A stretch of 64,000 nt of DNA from Rhodanobacter sp. 7MK24 (GTDB lineage: Bacteria; Pseudomonadota; Gammaproteobacteria; Xanthomonadales; Rhodanobacteraceae): the NCBI RefSeq assembly GCF_014842995.1, contig NZ_JACYXL010000005.1, forward strand, positions 62,001 to 126,000, in the 5' to 3' direction. The position numbers and the translations under genes are program-made. Shown piece after piece: positions 46,718 to 57,092 of this stretch (positions within the stretch are counted from its first letter, which is position 1; each line of letters starts with the position of its first letter). A model generated the notes under the pieces. That model ran no database searches. It saw only the letters and a list, made by a program, of their open reading frames with translations, and was not told where the DNA came from.

Positions 46718-49700
46718 TCATCCACGGAACACCTCGGCGTGATGGTCGCGGCCGTCGTCCACCAACGCGATGTCGTTGCTGTCCTGCAGTTGGCCGTCGA
46801 GTACGCAGCGTTCGGTTTCGCTGTCCCGCACACGGCGCACCACGATGTGGTAGTCGGTTTCGCGGAAGCGATAGTCCAGCGTGAACGTGTCCCAGCTTTT
46901 CGGCAGCAAGGGCAGCAGACGCAGGCGCTCGCCTTCCACGCGCAGGCCCAGCAGCGAATCCACGATCAGGCGGTACAGCCAGCCTGCCGAGCCGGTGTAC
47001 CAGCTCCAGCCCCCTCGTCCCACGTGCGGTGGTGCGCCGTACACGTCGGCGGTCACCACATAGGGTTCCACCTTGTAGGTGGCGATGGCATCGCCCTGGC
47101 CGTGGTTGACGGGGTTGATGAGGTTGAGCAACTCCCAGGCGCGCGCGCCGTCGCCCAGTTCGGCGAAGGCCATCGCCGCCCATACTGCGGCATGCGTGTA
47201 CTGGCCGCCGTTCTCGCGCACGCCGGGCACGTAGCCCTTGATGTAGCCGGGGTCGAGCGCGGAAGTGTCGAACGGGGGATCGAGCAATTGCACCAGGCCG
47301 GCGCCGCGGCGCACCAGATGCGTATCCAGCGCATCCATCGCCTGACGCTGACGCAGTGGATCGCCCGCGCCGGACAATACCGACCAGCTCTGCGCGATGG
47401 AATCGATGCGGCACTCGAGATTGTCCGTCGAGCCCAGCGGCGTGCCGTCGTCGAACCAGGCGCGGCGATACCAGCCGCCGTCCCATGCGCTGCGATCGAG
47501 GTTCTCCCGCAGCGTGGCGGCTTCGTCCACGCATCGCTGTGCGAAAGCCTCGTCGCCGCGCAGGCGCGCCAGCGGCACGAAGCGCTGCAGCACGTGATAC
47601 AGGAAGAAACCCAGCCATACGCTTTCGCCGCGGCCGCCTTCGCCCACCTTGTTCATGCCGTCGTTCCAGTCGCCGCTGCCCATCAGCGGCAGGCCGTGCG
47701 GACCGCGCGCGGCAGCACGGTTGATCGCACGCTTGCAATGCTCGTAGAGCGACTCCCGCAATTCCGAATGCGTGGGCAGGTCGTAGTAGGACTCTTCGCC
47801 CGGTCCCAGCAGCCGTCCCTCGATGTAGTTCGCCTGTTCGCCCAGCACGCCGGTGTCGGCAGTGACTTCCACATACCGGCTGGTGGCCAGTGGCAGCCAG
47901 AGGAAATCGTCCGAGCAGCGCGTGCGTACGCCACGGTCCAGCGGCGGGTGCCACCAGTGTTGCACGTCGCCCTCGGGGAACTGATGCTCGGCGCACAGCA
48001 ACAGATGCTGGCGCACCGCATAGGGCGAGGCGTGGATCATCGCCATCGCATCCTGCAACTGGTCGCGGAAACCGATCGCGCCGCCCGACTGGTAATAGCC
48101 GCTGCGCGCCAGGAAGCGGCAGGCGATGGTCTGGTACATCAGCCAGCCGTTGGCGAGCACGTCCACCGCCGGATCGGGCGTGCGCACCTGCACCTTGCCC
48201 AGCGTCCAGCGCCAATGCATGCGCACCGCCTCCAACGCGGCAGCGGCAGTGCCGCGATAGCGGAAGCGCTGTACCAGTTCGCTGGCCGCCTTGGCATCGG
48301 CGGCGACGCCAAGGCGGAAGATCACCTCGTACTCGTCGTCATGGTCCAGCTCGAATGCCACCTGCACCGCGCCGCAGGGATCCATGCCGGCGCCGACCTG
48401 GCCGGAAAGTCTCGCGTTCGCCATGGCCGCCGGTCGGCGCAGGCTGCCGTTGCGGCCGAGGAATTCCACCCGGTCGCCGCTGATGCTGCGCGCAGGGTGG
48501 TCGACGTCGATGAAGGCGACGCGGCCGACGAACTCCATGTTCCAGGCGTTGCGCGCCATCAGCGCGCCGGTGACGGGATCGGAACTGGTGATCACGTGCA
48601 TCGCGGTCTTGTCGCGGAGGTCGCCGAGCACCCACTCCACGTAACCGGTAGCGCTGAACTTGCGCGTGCGGCCGCTGGTGTTGCGCACGCGCAGCACCGA
48701 GAACTTCACCGGCGCATCGAGTGCCACGTACACCCACAGCTCGCTGCGGATACCGTCCTGCTCGTGCTCGAACACGCTGTAGCCGAAGCCGTGACGGGTG
48801 CGGTAGGTGCCCCGTCCGCGGCATGGCAGCGGCGTGGGCGACCAGTACTCTCCGCTCTGCTCGTCGCGCAGGTAGATCGCCTCGCCGCCTGCGTCGGTGA
48901 CCGGGTCGTTGCCCCAGGGAGTGAGCCGGAACTCGTGTGCGTTCTCGCTCCAGGTGTAGGCGCCGCCGCTTTCCGAAACGACCGTGCCGAACTGCGCGTT
49001 GGCCAGCACGTTCGCCCAGGGTGCGGGCGTGGCGCGGCCCGGCGCCAGCGTCACCACGTATTCGCTGCCGTCCGGCGCGAAGCCGCCGTAGGAGTTGCGC
49101 AACATCAACTCCTCGCTCGCCGGTGTTTGCGCCGGCGTGGACAAGGCACCCGAGGACTTTGCTTCGGTGGCGCGGAACGGCGCCGGTTGCGTCTGCACGT
49201 GATGGCGCCCGACCTGCTCTGCCAGGCCACCGCGGCTGTCGCTCAGTACCAGCCGTGCGGACGCCTGCATCAGCAACCGCTCCTCGCCGGACAGCTGCTG
49301 CGCGGAACGCACGAAGATGCCGCCCGGACGATCGATCAGATTCGCTTCCACGCCCGAAGCAATCAGTCCCATGATCTGGTCGCGCAACTGCTGGTGGTAG
49401 CCGGCGTGGTCTTCGTTCCAGATCACCAGGTCCACCGCCAGGCCTTTCAGGCGCCAATAGGCATGGGCCTGCACGAGCTGCCGCACCAGCTCGATGTGTG
49501 CAGGATCGGAGATATGCAGCAGCACGATAGGCAGATCGCCGGAAACCGCCTGCCCCCACAAACCGGACTGCCCGCGCCGGTTGGCGCGCAGGATGCCGGG
49601 ATCGGCGCGCAGCGACGGATTGGCGTAGACGATGGAGGTGGCCATGTGCTCATACAGCTGCGCGTCGGCAAGGCTGGCGTTGAGCTGGCGCAGCAGTACC

Positions 49701-52700
49701 TGGCTGTGCGTCCAGGCCAGGTCGAACACGCGATCGGCAAGGTGTCGGTCGCGGTATTTCTCGATCAGGCGCAGGCAGGCATCGCGGCTGTCGCCCATGC
49801 CGGTGACCAGGTCCACCCGCGCCGACTGTTCCGGCTCCAGCGTGATGCGGCAGCGGATCGCCACCACGGGATCGAGCACCGATCCCTCGCTGTCGCCGAG
49901 CTTGCGATGCGCCTCGCCAGACGCGAGCGCACGCGGCGCGGCGAGAGTGCGGTTGCGGCCGATGAAGCGTGCGCGGTCGGTCTCGTAGGAGATCTCGTCG
50001 ATGTCCGCGCCGTGCACTGCAAGCAAGTGGCACACCCACGGCACATGCTCGTCGGCCGAGCGCGGCCGGCGCGTGCAAACGATGGCCTGCAGTGCGCGCA
50101 CCAGTTCGGTCTGCACGAAAAGCTTGCTGAAGGCCGGATGCAGCGCATCGGCCATCGGCGGCGCCAGCACCACTTCGGCGTAGCTGGTGATCTCGATGGT
50201 GCGCCGCGTACGCGCGAAGTTGGTAACGCGCATGCGGCGAAGCTCGATGTCGTCCTCCGGCGAAACCACGATCTCGGTGTGCGTGTCGAAGTCGCGCTCA
50301 CGCACGCGGAACTCGGCGCGTGCGTCGGAGAAGATCGCCTCATGGAACCCGACGCGACGCCGCACGGGTTGATGCGCCGCGGACCAGAACACGCCGCTCT
50401 CCACGTCGCGCAGATAACAGAACTGCCCCCAGTCATCGCGGCTGATGTCCTCGTGCCAGCGCGTCACGGCCAGCTCGCGGCGACGGCTGTAGCCGCCGCC
50501 GGCGCTGCTCACCATGACGTGGTAGCGGCCATTCGAAAGCAGTTGCACGGCGGGCCGCGGGCGGTTCGGATCGCTGAACACGCGCAACCTCGTCTCCGCT
50601 CCCCGCGCCAGCGCTTCGGGCGCGGGTGCCGAGGTGGCATGACGGTATTCGGCTGCGCTGCGCGGCACGCGCTCCTGCAGCAGCAACAGGGTGGCCTGCA
50701 GGGCCGGATCGGCGACGAAGCGGCGCTGCATCGGCTGGCTGCACAGCAAGTGGTCCAGCGCCAACAGGCTCATGCCCTGGTGGTGCGCCATGTAGGAACG
50801 GAGCACCGTGGCGCGCTGTCCATGCGGCAACCGCGCGGGCGTGTAGTCAACGGCTTCGTGCAATCCATAACGGCCCTCCAGGCCCTCTTCCGCCAGCCGC
50901 TGCAGGTTGGCGCAGGCAGCCTTCGGCGCAACCATCAGCGCCAGCGCCGTGGCATAGGGCGCCACTACCAGTTCCTCGCCCAGGCCACGCTTCAGGCCCA
51001 AGCCAGGCACGCCGAAGGCGCGGTACTGGTAATTGAAATGGACGTCCATCGTGTTATAGCCCGATTCCGATACGCCCCATGGCAGGCCTAGCTGGTGGCC
51101 GTACTCGATCTGCCGCGCCACCGCGGCGCGGCAGGTCTGGTCGAGCAAGGTGCTTTCGTAGCTGGGCATCACCAGCATCGGCATCAGGTACTCGAACATC
51201 GAGCCGGACCACGACAGCAGCACCGGCTCGCCACCGGTGACGGTGAGCAGGCGGCCGAGCGCAAACCAGCTTTCCTGCGAAAGCTGGCCCTGCGCGATGG
51301 CAACGAAGCTGGTGAGTCGTGCCTCGGAGGCGAGCAGGTCGTAAAAGCCCGCGTCCAGCCGGCGCTCGTCCACGTTGTAGCCGATCGACAGCAGCTCGCG
51401 CCGCGCGTCGTGCAGGAAGCCGTAGTCCATCATCGCCAACGCGCCGCACTGTGCTGCCAGTCGCTCCATCGTCGCGAGCAGGTCCGTGGCACGATTGCGC
51501 GCCTCCTGCAACGGGATCGAGGCCTGCACCTCGTCGATCTGTGCCAGCTGGCGCAGCGTAGGCATGCCCAGGTCGCCCTCCCCGGCCGCCCAGTGGACGA
51601 AGGGGCGGAGGCAATCGCAACCGTCGTGGCATTGCACGCGCAGTGCCTGCAACCAGAAGTCGGCGTCTCCCTCCGGCTCGACATCCAGCGCGGCCGCGGC
51701 GGCCTCGGCAAGGTCGGTCAGGCGTTCCATGCAGCCGGCGGCGGCTTTCACGTTGCCGAACGGCTGGGCAAGCGCGGCTTCCAGCTCGCGGCGCAGGGCA
51801 GCCAGCGCGTCGGTGCGGCGGTCCTCCGCGACGAGCGCACGCTCCAGCAGGTCGAGGGTGTCGGCCAGGCCTTCGAGCTGGCGGTGCTCGAACAGCGGCG
51901 CATCGGCCAGCTCCAGCAGGCCGATGCGCAGGGTAAGCAGGTGCCCGGCGAGGTTGCCGCTGTCCACGGTAGATACGTAGCGGGGCGGCAACGGTTGCAG
52001 CGACAGCGTGTCGTACCAGTTGTAGAAATGGCCGCGATGGCGCGGCAGGTCCTGCAGCGTGCGCAACGTGCCACCCGTACGTTGCAGCAAGCGCTCGACG
52101 CTCAGGTAGCCCAGGTCCCACGCCGACAGATTCGCCAACAAGGCCAGGCCCATGTTGGTGGGCGAGGTACGGTGGGCGATCATCAGCTCCGGCTGCTCCT
52201 GCCGGTTGTCCGGCGGCAGCCAGTTCTCCTGCGGACCCACATGGCTCTCGAAGAACGCCCAGGTCTTGCGCGCCAGTCGGCGCAGGAAACGGATATCGGT
52301 GGGCGTGGCGTCGAAATGTTGCGACGGCTGCGGCCGGCTGATCCGCCAGGCGATCGCGGGCGCCACCAACCACAGCAGCAGGAACGGCGCGGCCACGCCA
52401 AGCGCAGCCGGCCGGGTCCATGCCAGGGTCGCGCCGACCAGCACGCCCAGCAACGGAGCGATCCACATCGCGCGCCACAGCACCGCGGGCTCGTCGCGCC
52501 CCGCACGCGCGGTCTGCCGCGAAGGTTTCCATTGCAGCAGGTTCCGGCGACTGACGAAGAGTCGCCACAGGGTACGCAGCACCGCATCGAGGCTGTACAG
52601 CGCCTCGTGCGGCAGCCACACGAGGCCGAGTGCGGCGCGCGCCGCGTGCTGCCCGACCTCGCGCATGGCGGCGCGCAGATGCTGGTCCAGCACCGCGTCG

Positions 52701-55336
52701 CGCGGCTTCTGGAACAGTTCCAACAACGAGGCCAGCAACAGCGGCACCAACACCACCATCAGCACGGCGAGGGTCCACGAGGGTTGCGTCGCACGCGACA
52801 GCCATCCGAACAACAGCAAGATCATCAACGAGGGCGGTACCAGGCTGCGCCGCAGGTTGTCCAGGATCTTCCAGCGCGACAGCGCAGTGAGCGGATTGCG
52901 CCGCCAGCCGCCACCGCGCGCCGGCGCCCATGGCAGCAACCAGGGCAGCAGTTGCCAGTCGCCGCGGATCCAGCGGTGCCGCCGCCTGGCGTCGTCGATG
53001 TAGCGCGCCGGATATTCCTCATACAGCAGCAGGTCGCTGATCAACCCGCTGCGCGCGTAGCAGCCTTCCAGCAGGTCGTGGCTGAGGATGTGGTTGTCCG
53101 GGAAGCGGTCGCCGAGCACCTTCTCGAAGGCGTCCAGATCGTAGATGCCCTTGCCGATGAAGGATCCTTCGTCGAACAGGTCCTGGTACACGTCCGACAC
53201 CGCGCGCGTGTACGGGTCGATGCCTGCGTCGCTGCCGAACAGCCGCGCATACGCCGAACGCATCGCGCTGGACAGGCTGATGCCCACGCGCGGCTGCAGG
53301 ATGGCGTGGCCCGCGACGACACGCACGCATGCGGGGTCGAATACCAGGCTGTTGAGCGGATGCGCCATCGCACCCACGAAGCGGCGCGCGGATTCGCGCG
53401 GCAACTGGGTATCCGCATCCAGCGTGATCACATAGCGCACGTCCGCCAGCACATCGGCGCGGCCCACTACCAGGGCGAAGGCGTCGCGCGCGCCGCCGCG
53501 CAACCATGCATTGAGGTCGGACAGCTTGCCGCGCTTGCGCTCGCGTCCGCCCCAGGTGCGTTCTGAAGGATTCCACCGGCGCGGACGGTGAAACAGGAAG
53601 AAGCGATCTGCCTCGGCGTCGGCATAGGCTTCGTTCAAGGCCTCGATGCGTTCGCGCATCAGGTTCAGCAGTGCTTCGTCCTGCGGCTGACTTTCGGCGG
53701 CAGCATCGGCGAAGTCAGTGAGCAGGGCGAAGTGCAGGTAGCGGTCCCGGTTCGCCAGGTAGCGCACCAGCAAGCCTTCGGCAAGTTCGTCGACGTCGTC
53801 CGCATCCGTCAGCATGGCGGGCACCGCCACCAGGGTGCGCTTGTCGGACGGCAGGCCTTCGTCATAGTCCATCCGCGGCAGGACCCGCGGATCGGTGATT
53901 ACCGTCGCCAGCCAGTTCACCAGGCTGATGGCCAGCTGGCTGCTTACCAGGACTACCGGAATTGCCAGCAACAGCCAGGGCCAGCGGCGGGCGGTGTCTA
54001 GCGGCAGGTTCTGTACCAGCGGCCACGCCAGCAGCACGGTGAGCAGCACGATCAAGCCCAGGTAGAGCATCACCGGCCGGCGCCCGTGAAACACCAGCCG
54101 ACGCCAAAACCGCGCGGGTGTCGCGCGCGCTTCCACGCGCGCTTCCAGTGCCTCCACTCCGCCATCCACCAGGTAGAAGCCGACGTGGCCGCGTGCCTCA
54201 GCCCGTTCGCCACCGCCACCTTCGCGCGCCAACGCCACTGCGGCCTGGGCTACCGCCTGCTCGGACAGCGTGCAATGCCGCGCCAGAGTCTCCACCGCGC
54301 GGCGGTATTGGTCGCGCGTGGCGAAGTCCATGTCCGCGTAGACACCCGTCGGGTCTTCGCGCAGCGCGCGCTCCACCAGGCTGGTGCTCTCGACGAAGCC
54401 GCGCCAGTCCATCGCCGAGAGCGTGCGCAGGCTGCCGATGCTGTTGCCGATGGAAACCTGGTCGGCCGCCTGCTGTTGCGCTTCCATCCGCACCATGTGT
54501 TCGATGCTTTGTCCGGACTCCGTCAGGCGCTGTTCCACCCAGGTCAGCGGCAGCACCAGCGCAGGACTCTGGCCCTGCAATCGGCGCGCCAGCTCGGCCA
54601 CGAAGGAGCTGACCATCGGTGGATTCGAGCGTGCCATGTCGGCCACCGCCAGCACGACGCTCTTGGGATCGCGCTCCGCCACCTCGCTCATGCGATTGGC
54701 CCAGTGCGCGGCGCGGCGACGATCGCCCCAGTCGATCATCACCCGTGCGGCCACGCGGCGCAGGTTCTCTATCAGCGCCAGCCGCAACATGATCGGGATG
54801 GCCCACAGCTCGCCGAGCGTAAGCGGCGCCACGGTCTGGTACGAGGTGACGAAACGGCGCAGGCTTTCGACATCCACGTGGCCATCGCCGTGCGCAATGG
54901 TTTCCTGGGCGATTTCATATACCCGGGGCAAACCCGCACATGGCCCGTTCAACAATACCGGCAGCTCGCGGCTGTAACCCTTGGGAAGGTGACGCTGTGC
55001 CGTGCGGATCTGCTCCTCGACCAGGTAATAGTTGTCCAGCAACCACTCTGCCGCGGGGGTGATGCGACGGCCGTCGCGCATGGTTTGCGTGAGCAGGTCG
55101 CTGGCCTCTGCCAGCAGCCGTTGATTGCTGGACAGGCGCGCCAACAATGCGTCGGTCCGCGTCTGCGCACTCGTGCGGTGACGGCTGGCCAGTTCGGCGC
55201 CGTGCAGATCCATCCGATCGGCGCTGAACAGCTCGTCACGCAACGCCGATTCCGGCTCGTCCTGCTGCTGCCGGCGACGGCGCAGACGTATACGCAGACG
55301 GCGGAGAAAGGGAATGGATAGCAGGCCGTTTTTCAA
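46718..55336 (-). CDS. ndvB: Cyclic beta-1,2-glucan synthase (NdvB/ChvB/Cgs type)
   Basis: 2872 residues, close to the roughly 2800-2900 of known cyclic glucan synthases. The N-terminal domain (about 1-415) has WLLDNYYLVEEQIRTAQ. Membrane helices lie at about 420-475, 835-880 and 955-995. The GT84 glycosyltransferase between them contains DADTQLPRESARR near 642. A PF10091-like domain (about 1060-1530) has AYATALALMV-type helices and SYMAHHQGMSLLALDHLL. Two GH94-type sandwich modules (about 1595-2080 and 2085-2872) end with GSGDWNDGMN near 2555. The enzyme polymerises UDP-glucose on itself, trims chains by phosphorolysis and cyclises the product, an osmoprotective and host-interaction glucan. 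The start is TTG at 55336, with AAAGGA about 9 nt upstream. Confidence 0.92.
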   Translation of the reverse strand: MKNGLLSIPFLRRLRIRLRRRRQQQDEPESALRDELFSADRMDLHGAELASRHRTSAQTRTDALLARLSSNQRLLAEASDLLTQTMRDGRRITPAAEWLLDNYYLVEEQIRTAQRHLPKGYSRELPVLLNGPCAGLPRVYEIAQETIAHGDGHVDVESLRRFVTSYQTVAPLTLGELWAIPIMLRLALIENLRRVAARVMIDWGDRRRAAHWANRMSEVAERDPKSVVLAVADMARSNPPMVSSFVAELARRLQGQSPALVLPLTWVEQRLTESGQSIEHMVRMEAQQQAADQVSIGNSIGSLRTLSAMDWRGFVESTSLVERALREDPTGVYADMDFATRDQYRRAVETLARHCTLSEQAVAQAAVALAREGGGGERAEARGHVGFYLVDGGVEALEARVEARATPARFWRRLVFHGRRPVMLYLGLIVLLTVLLAWPLVQNLPLDTARRWPWLLLAIPVVLVSSQLAISLVNWLATVITDPRVLPRMDYDEGLPSDKRTLVAVPAMLTDADDVDELAEGLLVRYLANRDRYLHFALLTDFADAAAESQPQDEALLNLMRERIEALNEAYADAEADRFFLFHRPRRWNPSERTWGGRERKRGKLSDLNAWLRGGARDAFALVVGRADVLADVRYVITLDADTQLPRESARRFVGAMAHPLNSLVFDPACVRVVAGHAILQPRVGISLSSAMRSAYARLFGSDAGIDPYTRAVSDVYQDLFDEGSFIGKGIYDLDAFEKVLGDRFPDNHILSHDLLEGCYARSGLISDLLLYEEYPARYIDDARRRHRWIRGDWQLLPWLLPWAPARGGGWRRNPLTALSRWKILDNLRRSLVPPSLMILLLFGWLSRATQPSWTLAVLMVVLVPLLLASLLELFQKPRDAVLDQHLRAAMREVGQHAARAALGLVWLPHEALYSLDAVLRTLWRLFVSRRNLLQWKPSRQTARAGRDEPAVLWRAMWIAPLLGVLVGATLAWTRPAALGVAAPFLLLWLVAPAIAWRISRPQPSQHFDATPTDIRFLRRLARKTWAFFESHVGPQENWLPPDNRQEQPELMIAHRTSPTNMGLALLANLSAWDLGYLSVERLLQRTGGTLRTLQDLPRHRGHFYNWYDTLSLQPLPPRYVSTVDSGNLAGHLLTLRIGLLELADAPLFEHRQLEGLADTLDLLERALVAEDRRTDALAALRRELEAALAQPFGNVKAAAGCMERLTDLAEAAAAALDVEPEGDADFWLQALRVQCHDGCDCLRPFVHWAAGEGDLGMPTLRQLAQIDEVQASIPLQEARNRATDLLATMERLAAQCGALAMMDYGFLHDARRELLSIGYNVDERRLDAGFYDLLASEARLTSFVAIAQGQLSQESWFALGRLLTVTGGEPVLLSWSGSMFEYLMPMLVMPSYESTLLDQTCRAAVARQIEYGHQLGLPWGVSESGYNTMDVHFNYQYRAFGVPGLGLKRGLGEELVVAPYATALALMVAPKAACANLQRLAEEGLEGRYGLHEAVDYTPARLPHGQRATVLRSYMAHHQGMSLLALDHLLCSQPMQRRFVADPALQATLLLLQERVPRSAAEYRHATSAPAPEALARGAETRLRVFSDPNRPRPAVQLLSNGRYHVMVSSAGGGYSRRRELAVTRWHEDISRDDWGQFCYLRDVESGVFWSAAHQPVRRRVGFHEAIFSDARAEFRVRERDFDTHTEIVVSPEDDIELRRMRVTNFARTRRTIEITSYAEVVLAPPMADALHPAFSKLFVQTELVRALQAIVCTRRPRSADEHVPWVCHLLAVHGADIDEISYETDRARFIGRNRTLAAPRALASGEAHRKLGDSEGSVLDPVVAIRCRITLEPEQSARVDLVTGMGDSRDACLRLIEKYRDRHLADRVFDLAWTHSQVLLRQLNASLADAQLYEHMATSIVYANPSLRADPGILRANRRGQSGLWGQAVSGDLPIVLLHISDPAHIELVRQLVQAHAYWRLKGLAVDLVIWNEDHAGYHQQLRDQIMGLIASGVEANLIDRPGGIFVRSAQQLSGEERLLMQASARLVLSDSRGGLAEQVGRHHVQTQPAPFRATEAKSSGALSTPAQTPASEELMLRNSYGGFAPDGSEYVVTLAPGRATPAPWANVLANAQFGTVVSESGGAYTWSENAHEFRLTPWGNDPVTDAGGEAIYLRDEQSGEYWSPTPLPCRGRGTYRTRHGFGYSVFEHEQDGIRSELWVYVALDAPVKFSVLRVRNTSGRTRKFSATGYVEWVLGDLRDKTAMHVITSSDPVTGALMARNAWNMEFVGRVAFIDVDHPARSISGDRVEFLGRNGSLRRPAAMANARLSGQVGAGMDPCGAVQVAFELDHDDEYEVIFRLGVAADAKAASELVQRFRYRGTAAAALEAVRMHWRWTLGKVQVRTPDPAVDVLANGWLMYQTIACRFLARSGYYQSGGAIGFRDQLQDAMAMIHASPYAVRQHLLLCAEHQFPEGDVQHWWHPPLDRGVRTRCSDDFLWLPLATSRYVEVTADTGVLGEQANYIEGRLLGPGEESYYDLPTHSELRESLYEHCKRAINRAAARGPHGLPLMGSGDWNDGMNKVGEGGRGESVWLGFFLYHVLQRFVPLARLRGDEAFAQRCVDEAATLRENLDRSAWDGGWYRRAWFDDGTPLGSTDNLECRIDSIAQSWSVLSGAGDPLRQRQAMDALDTHLVRRGAGLVQLLDPPFDTSALDPGYIKGYVPGVRENGGQYTHAAVWAAMAFAELGDGARAWELLNLINPVNHGQGDAIATYKVEPYVVTADVYGAPPHVGRGGWSWYTGSAGWLYRLIVDSLLGLRVEGERLRLLPLLPKSWDTFTLDYRFRETDYHIVVRRVRDSETERCVLDGQLQDSNDIALVDDGRDHHAEVFRG

Positions 55337-55655
55337 AAGCGGGCGTCCTTTGGCAGGAGCGTGAGGGGATGCCGCATCGCACGGATGCGCTTCGACCGCA
55401 CGAGGCGGCCATGGATTCGACCCTGTCCCTCTTTAGATAACGGGCTGCGCGAAAGCGCCGCGTGAAGGCCTCCGTGATCCTGCGTTCACATCGCGCGCGA
55501 CGGGCCGATGCGGCACACACCCGTCAACTGCCTGTCCTACGCTGCGCCACACCGTGCCTTCGCAAACTCGCGTACGCTTTTTGCTTTTACAGAGATTCTT
55601 TGCACCGCCTACCGACATCCGTCATGCTCCCCGCAACAGCCCTACCCAACCTCTC
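55337..55655. other. Divergent control region between the glucan synthase and prpC
   Basis: 319 bp without a gene. It must hold the promoters of both genes. On the minus strand TATCTA (near 55435) could be a -10 box for the synthase, but I see no good -35 partner. No hairpin or repeat stands out. Confidence 0.4.
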
Positions 55656-56357
55656 ATGATCGAATTCGGACACGGCACCCACGTCGGCTTGCGCCGCACG
55701 CGCAACGAAGACACCTATTACGCCGACGCCACGCTCGGCCTGTTCCTGGTGGCCGATGGCATGGGTGGACATCTGCACGGCGAGGTAGCCTCGGCGCTGG
55801 TGCGCGACAACGTGGTCGAGCTGGTCAGCCGTGGGCATGGCCTGGCCGAGGCCATCCATGGCGCCAACGAATACCTGATGGCGCAACTGCTCAACCAAGG
55901 CAACAGCCTGCCCATGGGCAGCACCATCGCTGCCTTGCGCCTGGTGGACGACGGCTACGAGGCGGCCTGGGTGGGCGACAGCCGCATCTACACCTTGGGT
56001 CGCGAGTTGCGCCAGATCAGTCACGATCATTCGCTGGTGCAAGCGCTGGTCGAAGCGGGCAAGCTGGACCCGGCGCACACCGCGCGACACCCGAACCGCA
56101 ACGTGCTGACGCAGGCCTTGGGTGTAACCGCCGCGGCGCAATTGCACGTGGGCATGGCGCACGGCCGCCTCGCACCCGGCATGGGTTTCCTGCTGTGCAG
56201 CGATGGATTGACCGAAGACCTCGATGTAGCGTCAATCGCCCGCACCGTGGCGCGCACCGATCTCGCCGCGCAGGAGTGCGTGGATCAGCTGCTGCTGAAT
56301 GCACTGGATCGCGGTGGCAAGGACAACATCACCGCGATCCTTGTGCGCTCAAGCTGA
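55656..56357 (+). CDS. PP2C-family serine/threonine protein phosphatase
   Basis: 233 residues. It has the metal-binding PP2C motifs RRTRNEDTYY, LVADGMGGH, WVGDSRIY and CSDGLTEDL, with the final Asp in GGKDNITAI. It is of the Stp/PrpC bacterial type, acting on phosphoproteins in the cytoplasm. ATG 55656 begins the conserved N-terminus; the in-frame upstream residues are not family-like. No Hanks-type kinase or FHA gene is adjacent, although such partners are usual. Its stop overlaps that of dnaQ by 9 bp on the opposite strand. Confidence 0.92.
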   Translation: MIEFGHGTHVGLRRTRNEDTYYADATLGLFLVADGMGGHLHGEVASALVRDNVVELVSRGHGLAEAIHGANEYLMAQLLNQGNSLPMGSTIAALRLVDDGYEAAWVGDSRIYTLGRELRQISHDHSLVQALVEAGKLDPAHTARHPNRNVLTQALGVTAAAQLHVGMAHGRLAPGMGFLLCSDGLTEDLDVASIARTVARTDLAAQECVDQLLLNALDRGGKDNITAILVRSS

Positions 56358-57092
56358 GCCGGCTTCCGCAAGGGCTGCGGGTGCTTCCAATTTGCGCCAG
56401 ACGCTGGCGCCGCCTGCGCTCTTGTCCAGTGCGTCGAGCCGATGCTCATGCATGGCGACCTCTTCGGCGCTCGCGCGCAACACGCGCGGACGCCCGCGAA
56501 GAACCAGGGGTGCTGCAACCATCGCGGCGGTCGACGATTCCTGCGGCTGCTCGAAAGCAAGATCCATGGCGACCTGGCCCGACGTCATCGCAAGATAGAC
56601 GTCGGCCAGCAACTGTGCGTCGATCAGGCCGCCGTGCAGGTCGCGCCGCGAGTTGTCCACACCGAGGCGTTTGCACAAGGCATCCAGGCTGTTGCGCTGG
56701 CCAGGATAGCGTTCGCGCGCCATGGCCAGCGTGTCGAGCACGCTGCAACGATCGCCGATGCTGCCGAAACTTTCGCCCAGTCGCGCCAGCTCGGCATTGA
56801 GGAAGCCCACGTCGAAGCTGGCGTTGTGGATGATGAGTTCGGCGCCGTCGATGAAGGCGAGGAAATCGTCCACCTTGTCGGCAAAGAGCGGCTTGTCCAC
56901 GAGGAAGTCATCGCGGATGCCGGTGACCTGGCTGGCGCCTTCGTCCATCGCGCGTTGCGGATTGAGGTAGGTTTGCCAGTGCCGGCCGGTGAGGCGACGG
57001 CCCAGCATTTCCACGCAGGCGATCTCGACCAGCCGGTGCCCCTGGCGCACCTCGAGGCCGGTGGTTTCCGTATCCAGCACCACCTGCCTCAT
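56349..57092 (-). CDS. dnaQ: DNA polymerase III epsilon subunit (proofreading exonuclease)
   Basis: 247 residues. It is a DEDDh exonuclease: Exo[11 protein letters not shown] at 5-14, Exo[15 protein letters not shown], and ExoIII with [15 protein letters not shown]. The C-terminal tail (about 180-247) is the alpha-subunit tether region. It proofreads during replication. Its ATG overlaps the rnhA stop by ATGA. Confidence 0.95.
   Translation of the reverse strand: MRQVVLDTETTGLEVRQGHRLVEIACVEMLGRRLTGRHWQTYLNPQRAMDEGASQVTGIRDDFLVDKPLFADKVDDFLAFIDGAELIIHNASFDVGFLNAELARLGESFGSIGDRCSVLDTLAMARERYPGQRNSLDALCKRLGVDNSRRDLHGGLIDAQLLADVYLAMTSGQVAMDLAFEQPQESSTAAMVAAPLVLRGRPRVLRASAEEVAMHEHRLDALDKSAGGASVWRKLEAPAALAEAGSA

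Noticed and set aside
46523..51091. A 1522-codon open frame on the plus strand, and another at 51095-53566
   Set aside because: Both lie antisense to the cyclic glucan synthase; their His/Ala/Gly-rich translations have no domain features and result from high-GC codon bias of the real gene.
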